From Candidatus Daviesbacteria bacterium (lineage in GTDB: Bacteria; Patescibacteriota; Microgenomatia; Daviesbacterales; UBA10151): a stretch of DNA of 15,629 bases. This document shows positions 7,229 through 13,352 of this stretch, in pieces. The DNA lies in NCBI GenBank assembly GCA_016183225.1, contig JACPEZ010000033.1, positions 1 to 15,629 on the forward strand. Reading direction: 5' to 3'. The translations under genes were made by a program, and so were the position numbers. Within the stretch, counting starts at the first letter, position 1; each line of letters opens with the position of its first letter. The notes under the pieces are model-generated. The model was not told where the DNA came from. It did not search any database and saw nothing but the letters and a program-made list of their open reading frames with translations.

Positions 7229-8579
7229 CTTTGATAAATTCAAATTTGCCAAATTGTTTCACAGTGGAAAACCCCCATTGATCAACGCTGTTTCTAACTA
7301 CCTCCTGTCGAAATTTTTCCGGATCGTATTTTAAATAAAAAAGGGCAAAAATATATGGCTGTCCATCTTTATCAGGTACTGCAATTTTTTCCGGGGCAGA
7401 ATCATTTATATTCATGAAGATTTCTCTGTATCCGGACTGCCATGCGGTTTTGGAGTAACCGGGATAAATATAGATAAAATTAAGAAAATAATTCATAAAA
7501 AAAGCTAATGAAATTACCAGGAAAACAAAGGAGTATTTTTTAAAAAAAATTACCCCCATGGCAGAAATCATAGAAATAAACGGCACAACAGACAGGGATC
7601 GTAATGCATGAGGCGACTCTTTAGTCATAGCAGCAGGAATCATAGAAATTAAAACTAACGCTAAAGCGAGCAGTCCATATTTTGACTTAAATTTAATAAT
7701 GAATAAAAGGCCCAATGGTAAAAGTAAAAAATCATACGGAAAAATTTGACCGAAACCTTTTTGCTGGCTTCTTAAATTCTTATCCCCGGAAATTAAAAAA
7801 TCCGGATTAAAATGAGAGAAATAATTTTTAATAAAATTTGTTTTTTCGGCGCCAACCGCCAGGAATCTGAAAATACCGGCATCATAAACATATAATCTAT
7901 AAATTGGCCAAAGACTTAAACCCAAGATAACTGCTGACAGAGCTACTACGGATAATGATTTTTTAAAAACTGCCAGATTTTCTCTCTCTATCGTAAAAAG
8001 AATTATCAAAGTTAAAGGCGAAATAATTCTAAAACTGTTATAGCTGTAAGCGCTCAAAATAAAACTCAAAATTGAAAAAAACAGAAACCATGAATTTTTG
8101 TTTAGGAAAAAAAATAAATAAATTGCCAGAAGATAAAACATTAAGCCGGCGGTTACCTCGTAGCCGGTCCGGGAAAAAATAAAAAACCAGGGGGACACAG
8201 TCACAAAAAAACTGCTCCATAAAGCAGCCGTATGATTGAATAATTTTTTTGTCAAAAGATAAGTTAAAATCACTGCTCCTAAAGAAAATAAAACCGCCGG
8301 AAATCTAACTGCAAATTCATTAAGACCAAAGATTTTTACAAATGGAACAACCGAATAAATATATACGGGTAACTTAAATTCTCCAAATGCCCGGAAATGC
8401 AGAGGCAAAAATTCTCCCCACTCATCTTTTCCAGTTTCCGCAATCGAGTACGCGTTATATCCAATGGAAGCTTCGTCCCAATAAACAGATACGGGAATCT
8501 CCCCTATTTTGTAAAGACGGGTAAATAAAAAGAGAGAGATTATTAAAATTAGTGTAACTTTTGTTAATTTTTTGCTCAT
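7221..8579 (-). CDS. PMT/ArnT-like GT-C glycosyltransferase (paralogue 2), short C-terminus
   Basis: A 452-residue membrane protein very similar in layout to its two neighbours. It has VYWDEASIGYNAYSI (33-47; Asp35-Glu36), GKDEWGEFLPLHF (50-62), FGEFKLPVYIY (65-75), the SHFNPDFLISGDKN loop, and ESPHALRSLSVVPF. The post-membrane domain begins as in the next paralogue (GQPYIFALFYLKYDPEKF) but stops after KQFGKFEFIKDE, about 70 residues earlier than the protein encoded at 8576-10234. The end may have been lost when the downstream gene was placed here, or this is simply a shorter subtype. Active-site residues are intact, so activity on polyprenyl-phosphate sugars is plausible. The ATG overlaps the upstream TGA as ATGA; its TAA lies 8 nt inside the next gene. 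Acceptor and sugar are unknown. Confidence 0.9.
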   Translation of the reverse strand: MSKKLTKVTLILIISLFLFTRLYKIGEIPVSVYWDEASIGYNAYSIAETGKDEWGEFLPLHFRAFGEFKLPVYIYSVVPFVKIFGLNEFAVRFPAVLFSLGAVILTYLLTKKLFNHTAALWSSFFVTVSPWFFIFSRTGYEVTAGLMFYLLAIYLFFFLNKNSWFLFFSILSFILSAYSYNSFRIISPLTLIILFTIERENLAVFKKSLSVVALSAVILGLSLWPIYRLYVYDAGIFRFLAVGAEKTNFIKNYFSHFNPDFLISGDKNLRSQQKGFGQIFPYDFLLLPLGLLFIIKFKSKYGLLALALVLISMIPAAMTKESPHALRSLSVVPFISMISAMGVIFFKKYSFVFLVISLAFFMNYFLNFIYIYPGYSKTAWQSGYREIFMNINDSAPEKIAVPDKDGQPYIFALFYLKYDPEKFRQEVVRNSVDQWGFSTVKQFGKFEFIKDE

Positions 8580-10234
8580 TTATTGTCTACTATCAAAAAT
8601 GCCGGGGTGCTGTCCAAAAAATTTACCTTAAGAAGGCTTCTGCCGCCAAGCGGAAAATCGCCGGGCTTGCCAATCAGCAATATCTTTTTATCTTTGTATT
8701 TCTCCAGGATATCTTTTTGCCCGGTCCCTTCATCACCCAAATCAGGAAAGTAGAATTTGTCAAAATTTAAAACTCTGACCCAGTCATAGGTTTCAAACCT
8801 GACTAAATTGGGATCAACCTGATATTTGGCCGGATCATAATTTAAGTAAAATAAGGTAAACATGTGCGGCTCGCCGTAATGTCTGGTGAAAACAATCAGG
8901 TCGTATTCGTCTTCATGCTCTTTGATATATTCAACCGCCTGTTTATATCCGTACTGCCAGTCCCGGGAATATTGCCGGGGATAAATAATAAAGTAATTAT
9001 AAAGATAATAGCCAACGCTGATTAAAATGACTGCTCCAAGCAAAAAGAAAAAAGAGATTTTAGAAAAAAAAGAGATTTTAGAAAATTTAGAAAATTTATT
9101 TAAAGTTATTAAAAATCCGTATGCAGATAACAACTGATAAAAGGGCACAGCAATCAAAGTTCTCAAAGCGTGGGGAATGCTGTCTCCGGTGATAGAAACC
9201 GGTACCATGGCCAAAAAAACCCAAGAAAAAAGCAGGCCTTTAAATTTATGTTTGTATTTAAACAAACCCCAAAGACCAATCAACAAAAACGGCGCCTGAA
9301 ATAAATACAACTGCCCCAGATTTTGCACATGATGTTGCTTGTGAGGGGCGCCTGATAAAAATAAAAACTGGGGAGTAAAATGAGAAAGATAATTGCGCGC
9401 AAAATAAAAACTAATATATGTAACTTTATTATGTATCAACCGTGGCAGGGGTTTGGGTAAGGTCGAGCGGCCTCTGTTTTCGTTAATCCGGGGCACCAGC
9501 CCCGGATCATCGGTAATACTCACCAGTTTATATCTGGCGCTTCGCTCTCCCGAGAGAAAATAAGGAGTAAGAGGGGTGAGCAAGCCGACAAAAATAAGGA
9601 GCGCCAGTATGATAAATTTCTTAAATTTAATTAATTTTTTCCAGTAGATAAAAAGTATAGCCATTAAAAATATCGGCGTAAAAATCCGGGCGGAATTGTA
9701 AGTAAATACGGAAAGGGCAAATGGGATCATCGAGACAATCAACCACTTTTGATCCTTAAAACCCTTAATTAATAACCAGATTCCCAAAGTGACAAACAGC
9801 GTAGCCAGAGACGACTCAAAAGAGGCCCGGGTCAGCTGGATATGCCAGGGGGCAATAGCCAGCAAAAAGGCGGCCAGCAAACCGGCCTTATTGCTTAAAA
9901 ATAAGGCTCTTCCCAAAAAAAACATCACCAGCGCTGTCAAGGTGCCATAAACTACCGGCGTAATCCGCACTCCCAACTCGTTTAATCCAAAAATGGCCAC
10001 GCCCGGGATGCTTAAATAGATTTGTCCGGGTAATTTGTATTCTCCGTAAGATTTAAAATGAACCGGCAAAAACTTTCCCCATTCGTCTTTGTTCGTTTGC
10101 AAAATAGAATAAGCATTGTATCCGATTGATGCCTCGTCCCAATTTAAAGCCGGCGGTATTTCCGTAACCTTATAAACCCGCAACAAAAAGGCCAAAAGAA
10201 TAATTAAACAAAGAAGAAAATAAACTTTCCTCAT
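8576..10234 (-). CDS. PMT/ArnT-like GT-C glycosyltransferase (paralogue 3)
   Basis: A 552-residue protein, the longest of the array. Motifs: LNWDEASIGYNAYSI (30-44; Asp33-Glu34), NKDEWGKFLPVHF (48-60), YGEYKLPGQIYL (63-74), LSHFTPQFLFLSG, and IPHALRTLIAVPF. After the last helix comes a full extracytoplasmic domain with GEPHMFTLFYLNYDPAKY and a further C-terminal beta-type region ending in FLIVDNK. The cytosolic loop before the last helices is expanded by a tandem repeat (KFSKFSKISFFSKISFF, about 379-396). This is the only gene in the window with a real upstream gap (20 nt, 10235-10254), which holds no obvious Shine-Dalgarno sequence. The start at 10234 gives an N-terminus that aligns with the siblings. 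Family role: sugar transfer from a polyprenyl-phosphate donor on the outer face; substrate is unknown. Confidence 0.91.
   Translation of the reverse strand: MRKVYFLLCLIILLAFLLRVYKVTEIPPALNWDEASIGYNAYSILQTNKDEWGKFLPVHFKSYGEYKLPGQIYLSIPGVAIFGLNELGVRITPVVYGTLTALVMFFLGRALFLSNKAGLLAAFLLAIAPWHIQLTRASFESSLATLFVTLGIWLLIKGFKDQKWLIVSMIPFALSVFTYNSARIFTPIFLMAILFIYWKKLIKFKKFIILALLIFVGLLTPLTPYFLSGERSARYKLVSITDDPGLVPRINENRGRSTLPKPLPRLIHNKVTYISFYFARNYLSHFTPQFLFLSGAPHKQHHVQNLGQLYLFQAPFLLIGLWGLFKYKHKFKGLLFSWVFLAMVPVSITGDSIPHALRTLIAVPFYQLLSAYGFLITLNKFSKFSKISFFSKISFFFLLGAVILISVGYYLYNYFIIYPRQYSRDWQYGYKQAVEYIKEHEDEYDLIVFTRHYGEPHMFTLFYLNYDPAKYQVDPNLVRFETYDWVRVLNFDKFYFPDLGDEGTGQKDILEKYKDKKILLIGKPGDFPLGGRSLLKVNFLDSTPAFLIVDNK
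9047..9098. repeat. AT-rich tandem repeat in coding loop
   Basis: Two near-identical units, GAAAAAAGAGATTTTA at 9047-9062 and a version two bases longer at 9063-9080, are followed by two copies of GAAAATTTA (9081-9089, 9090-9098). Read on the minus strand they encode K/I-S-F-rich repeats (KFS, KFS, KISFF, SKISFF) in a loop of a GT-C protein. The pattern fits replication slippage. Confidence 0.75.
9486..9507. repeat. Perfect 9-bp inverted repeat inside coding sequence
   Basis: ATCCGGGGC and GCCCCGGAT are separated by a 4-nt loop (ACCA on the plus strand). It encodes DPGLVPR in a GT-C protein, at a segment that also resembles the conserved S-I-x-x-DP-x-L region of the family, so coding constraint may account for part of it. 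There is no T-run after it. Confidence 0.5.
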
Positions 10235-10254
10235 CCATTTTATGGTAACACAAT

Positions 10255-11889
10255 CTAAAGCCCGATGGCATAATATGCCGGCACGCCATTATAAAAGTAA
10301 AAGGTTTTGATAATCTTTTCTTTGTCCAGCGAATTTACAGGGATACTCCAAGGGCTGGCAATAATTAAGGTATTTTGCAGATTTTTATCCTTTCCCCAAT
10401 TTACCGGACGGATGGAAAATTTATCAAACGACATCTCCCCCAGCTTAAGCTGACCCTGCAGTTTGGCCGGCGGGTAATTTCCATAAAAAGCCAAATAATA
10501 ATGAACCGCCACGGCCGTTTCCGGAGCCACATCCCCAAATTTAGGATCAATAACAATCCCGTCAAAATTTTGATATTTTAACCAGGCAAACTTGGCAATT
10601 TCTACAAAAGGATAATGTAAGCTTTGTGATTTTTCATATGGGTAACTAACAGTATAAATCCTCACGAAATAGACAAAATTTAATAAAAAGCCGGCAATCA
10701 AAAAAGGCAGCAATACAAACCATTTCCTGATAAACTTCCGCGGACTGAAAGTCCGCGGTTTTCTTAAAAAGTTTACAAGAAACTGCAGAAAACCCGACCT
10801 TACTGCTCCACCGGGCTTTCCGCGGAAGACTGTAATCACTTTAGCATTCAACCCCGCCATAAAATGGCAGGGTTTTCTGCTAGTGATTATAAACCAATGC
10901 AGTCCTAACGCGGAAATAATGCTTAAGGCAGCAAAAAATAAGGTGGCCCGATGCGGGCTATGTTGCTCGAATGTGACAGCGCTTGGTATGACCGATACAA
11001 TCATCAGGCCAACAAGTAATCTGTTGACGCGGAAAAGTCCGAGGATTAAAAACGGCAACTGCAAAAGAAGCAGCGGACCCATCCCCACTACTCCCTGATC
11101 TGTCAAATTCAATCCGTTTAAAAAAAGATAAGTTGGATCAAATTGATTTAAGTAACGGTTGAATATGTAATCAAGCGATCCCTGGAAATTGGGATCTTGA
11201 GTAATAAATACCGAACCGGCCCTAAAGCGCAAATCCTGGTTAGTGGCAATCAGCAGAACAAGAGGCAGTGTCACTGCCAGCCAAATAAGAAGCAAAGGCA
11301 GAAATCTTTTTCTTAAAAAGAATAGGAGCAGCAGAGGCACTACTATGATGTAGGAAGTATACACATACATTGACAGGCCCAAAAGCAGCGCCCCGATATA
11401 TCTTCCCTTGAGAAGCGCAAAGAGTCCAAAGAAAATTAAACTTTCACCGATTACCCCTTCAAAGCTTTTTCTGGAATAAAATATTTCCGAAGGAGTAAAA
11501 GCGACCATGATCCCGGACAAATAAGCAATCTTCCAGTTTTGTGTTAATGCTTTAACAAATAAAAAGACTCCCAAAACAGTCAGAGTGCCAAAAAACGCTG
11601 CCGTCACTCTGATAGTTGCTTCCTGATCGCCAAAGATTAGATAAGGCAGGGTGCTTAAATAGATATAATGACCGGGTTTGTAATCACCGGTTGAGGGAAA
11701 AGCCAGCGGCAGGAAGTTTCCGTAGATATCTTTGCCTGTTTGAACAATTGAGGCAGTTTCATAAATCTGGCTGATTTCATCGTGGTTTAAAACTACAGGA
11801 TACTCCCCCAATTTAAAAAATCGCAAGAACCCTGCCACTGCAATTAACAGCAAAACCAGCAAAAATTTTTTGTTTCTTAATGTACGCAT
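10255..11889 (-). CDS. PMT/ArnT-like GT-C glycosyltransferase (paralogue 4) with in-frame palindromic insertion
   Basis: A 544-residue membrane protein. The active-site loop reads VVLNHDEISQIYETASI (32-48): Asp37-Glu38 are kept, but Trp is replaced by His. Family motifs follow: GKDIYGNFLPLAF (52-64), GDYKPGHYIYL (68-78), NQFDPTYLFLNG (248-259), HSPHRATLFFA (310-320), and a C-terminal extracytoplasmic domain. Between helices near residue 330 and 390, the paralogues have a loop of about 6-11 residues; here it is about 60, rich in Arg, Lys, Gly and Pro (SRKPCHFMAG, FRGKPGGAVRSG, RKPRTFSPRK). The DNA of this stretch is a cluster of hairpins flanked by a 6-bp direct repeat, and taking it out removes exactly 53 codons, giving 491 residues, close to the siblings. 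Reading frame is intact, so it may still be active. It overlaps the upstream gene by 13 nt. Confidence 0.9.
   Translation of the reverse strand: MRTLRNKKFLLVLLLIAVAGFLRFFKLGEYPVVLNHDEISQIYETASIVQTGKDIYGNFLPLAFPSTGDYKPGHYIYLSTLPYLIFGDQEATIRVTAAFFGTLTVLGVFLFVKALTQNWKIAYLSGIMVAFTPSEIFYSRKSFEGVIGESLIFFGLFALLKGRYIGALLLGLSMYVYTSYIIVVPLLLLFFLRKRFLPLLLIWLAVTLPLVLLIATNQDLRFRAGSVFITQDPNFQGSLDYIFNRYLNQFDPTYLFLNGLNLTDQGVVGMGPLLLLQLPFLILGLFRVNRLLVGLMIVSVIPSAVTFEQHSPHRATLFFAALSIISALGLHWFIITSRKPCHFMAGLNAKVITVFRGKPGGAVRSGFLQFLVNFLRKPRTFSPRKFIRKWFVLLPFLIAGFLLNFVYFVRIYTVSYPYEKSQSLHYPFVEIAKFAWLKYQNFDGIVIDPKFGDVAPETAVAVHYYLAFYGNYPPAKLQGQLKLGEMSFDKFSIRPVNWGKDKNLQNTLIIASPWSIPVNSLDKEKIIKTFYFYNGVPAYYAIGL
10738..10758. 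repeat. Perfect 9-bp-stem hairpin, 3-nt loop (left end of element)
   Basis: CCGCGGACT pairs with AGTCCGCGG across a 3-nt loop. It starts two bases inside the left ATAAAC repeat and is followed on the plus strand by TTTTCT. On the minus strand it is read as PRTFSPR, residues 378-384 of the GT-C protein. Confidence 0.88.
10789..10819. repeat. Imperfect 8-bp inverted repeat in middle of element
   Basis: AAAACCCG (10789-10796) faces CGGGCTTT (10812-10819) across 15 nt. In minus-strand RNA all eight positions can pair, one as a G-U wobble. It overlaps the 10-bp palindrome TTCCGCGGAA at 10818-10827, which shares TTCCGCGGA with the left-end hairpin (10736-10744). Confidence 0.55.
10833..10889. repeat. 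Two-tier hairpin at right end of element
   Basis: The inner stem pairs CCCCGCCAT (10852-10860) with ATGGCAGGG (10864-10872) over a 3-nt loop; the single C/A mismatch becomes a U-G wobble in minus-strand RNA. After a symmetric 5/5 internal loop, an outer stem pairs TAGCA (10842-10846) with TGCTA (10878-10882) and TAATCAC (10833-10839) with GTGATTA (10883-10889), with a 2-nt bulge. It abuts the right ATAAAC repeat. Confidence 0.85.
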
Positions 11890-13352
11890 ATTTTATCAGG
11901 CATCAAAAATGCCGCTACCTCACCCTGATCGTTTTTATACTGCTTTTCATAAGTTATCCTATGATCAATTTGAATTTTCTTTAGATCGCGCCGGCTGGCG
12001 ATGATGCTGGTTGGCTTATCTGCTCCACAAATGTAAAAAGTATTCTCCCATCCGACTACTTTTAGATTATCGCCAATTTCAGTTTGACGGATTTTATAAG
12101 GAAAAGGTTGTTTTAAATTTTCTCCGGGCAAAAGCGGCGTATGCCAATACAGGAAAGGAGTAATATCGGAAATAATGTCATCGGATACTACCACATTATT
12201 TTTTAAAGAAAGCTCATATGCGTCATAGGCAATTTGTTTAATCCAGGTGGGTCGCAGCGAAACAGGGTTTAACAAATTGATGATTAGCTCAAACATCAAC
12301 GCTCCTGCCACCAGGATTTTAAAAAAAGTCTTCAAAGATTTAAAACCAGCAGCCACTATCAAAGCCATGAAAGGCACGCTTGCTACCAGCATACTCTTAT
12401 CAATATCGGGATAGGTAAATAAAAAAGGCAGAGTCATAATTAAAGATAAACCTATCAATGATTTAGCCCTGAATAATCCAAGAATAAAAGGGATAATGGC
12501 CGCCTTGGGCCAAACCCCCATATTATCTAATGGGCCAAATAAAATACCTGGGCTAAAACTGGAAAACCAGTTAAAAATCCCTGCCGTTAAAAACCAGGAT
12601 TTATTAAAGAAAATTTTTTCTGCAACAGGCGGCCAGCCGGACTGTATCCCCTGCCCTCTCAAGCGGTCAATGCCGTTTTGTATTGATGCGGCGGCAAACC
12701 CCTGAAAATTATTTTCCTGCAAACTCCGCCATCCCTGGGGAATTTGCAAAAAAATTATCAGGGCGGCGGCACAAAATATGCCGGAGATCAAAAACAACTT
12801 AAACCTAATTTTTCCGGCAGCAAAAATCACAAATACGGGAATTAAAAACCAGGCTGTTTTGGAAACCAAAACAAGCAGCCCCAGCAGCGCCAGAAAAATT
12901 TTTATATTAATCACAGGTCTGGAAACAACGATGTACAACAGGGTAAAAAGAAAGGTTAACACAATCGCTTCATTGGGAACTTTGGAAAGAAAAATCAGCA
13001 GGGTACTGCTGCCGGCTGCAAAGCCGGCCCACCATCCACCCAATCTGTATGTTAAAAAGACAATCCCCAAACCGATTAAAATAAAGGGGATTCTAACTGC
13101 CAAATCAGATTTGCCAAACAGTACTACCCCTAGACTGGTCAAATATGAAACCGCAGGCAACTGATAATCGGTAAGGGAGTTAAAAATAAGGGGGAGATTT
13201 CTTCCCAATTCATCTTTTCCGGTAGTTGCCAGACTGTATCCCCTGACGGCAATTCTTGTTTCAGCTTCAGTAAAGAAAGGAAAATCAATGGGGAAAAACC
13301 TTAAAAATGCGGCCAAAACCAAAAGCATAATCACGGAAGGTGCAATCTTCAT
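11877..13352 (-). CDS. PMT/ArnT-like GT-C membrane protein lacking the catalytic-type Asp (paralogue 5)
   Basis: A 491-residue polytopic protein clearly related to its neighbours: GYSLATTGKDELGRNLPLIF (38-57), TDYQLPAVSYL (61-71), FGKSDLAVRIPF (79-90), a FSSFSPGILFGPLDN loop, and a C-terminal extracytoplasmic domain. In place of the (W/H)DE motif it has FFTEAETRIAV (26-36). Aligned from the shared GYS, the Asp position is Ala30 and the Glu is Glu31; an alternative offset puts Glu29 there. The segment before it is also shorter than in the siblings. The PHxLR-type motif is degenerate (PDIDKSMLVASVPF). It may be inactive, a partner subunit, or use a different acid. The ATG overlaps the upstream stop as ATGA; the TAA lies 13 nt inside the next gene, so it is maintained in the operon with an intact frame. 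Confidence 0.87.
   Translation of the reverse strand: MKIAPSVIMLLVLAAFLRFFPIDFPFFTEAETRIAVRGYSLATTGKDELGRNLPLIFNSLTDYQLPAVSYLTSLGVVLFGKSDLAVRIPFILIGLGIVFLTYRLGGWWAGFAAGSSTLLIFLSKVPNEAIVLTFLFTLLYIVVSRPVINIKIFLALLGLLVLVSKTAWFLIPVFVIFAAGKIRFKLFLISGIFCAAALIIFLQIPQGWRSLQENNFQGFAAASIQNGIDRLRGQGIQSGWPPVAEKIFFNKSWFLTAGIFNWFSSFSPGILFGPLDNMGVWPKAAIIPFILGLFRAKSLIGLSLIMTLPFLFTYPDIDKSMLVASVPFMALIVAAGFKSLKTFFKILVAGALMFELIINLLNPVSLRPTWIKQIAYDAYELSLKNNVVVSDDIISDITPFLYWHTPLLPGENLKQPFPYKIRQTEIGDNLKVVGWENTFYICGADKPTSIIASRRDLKKIQIDHRITYEKQYKNDQGEVAAFLMPDKICVH

Larger units (their letters stand above)
10730..10894. mobile_element. Small palindromic element inserted in frame, with 6-bp flanking direct repeat
   Basis: ATAAAC occurs at 10730-10735 and again at 10889-10894, bounding a 153-bp core that is mostly inverted repeats. 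One repeat plus core is 159 bp, an exact multiple of three. Excising it joins W332-F333 to I387-R388 and leaves the loop HWFIRKW, matching the loop length of neighbouring paralogues. The core has a hairpin near each end (10738-10758 and 10833-10889) and a weaker one between them. It has no transposase gene, so it would be non-autonomous. The direct repeat suggests target duplication, which is not expected of IS200/IS605-type (REP-like) movement. Rickettsia palindromic elements, which also insert in frame in genes, are an analogy only. Whether other copies exist cannot be seen from this window. Confidence 0.72.

Noticed and set aside
7229..7252. Upstream TTG start extending the GT-C protein by eight residues
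   Set aside because: The ATG at 7228 gives an N-terminus matching the sibling that also begins MSK, and a short overlap typical of this operon.
10235..10254. Possible promoter or ribosome-binding site in the only intergenic gap
   Set aside because: Twenty nucleotides with no Shine-Dalgarno-like sequence and no promoter elements that I can support.
10738..10758. Hairpin as a transcription terminator within the operon
   Set aside because: It lies in the middle of an intact gene, and on the transcribed strand it is followed by GAAGTTTATC, not a T-run.
13011..13028. Inverted repeat GCCGGCT/AGCCGGC with 4-nt loop
   Set aside because: It encodes AGFAAG in a membrane helix; alternating Gly/Ala codons explain the symmetry, and it lacks the flanking motifs of the inserted element.
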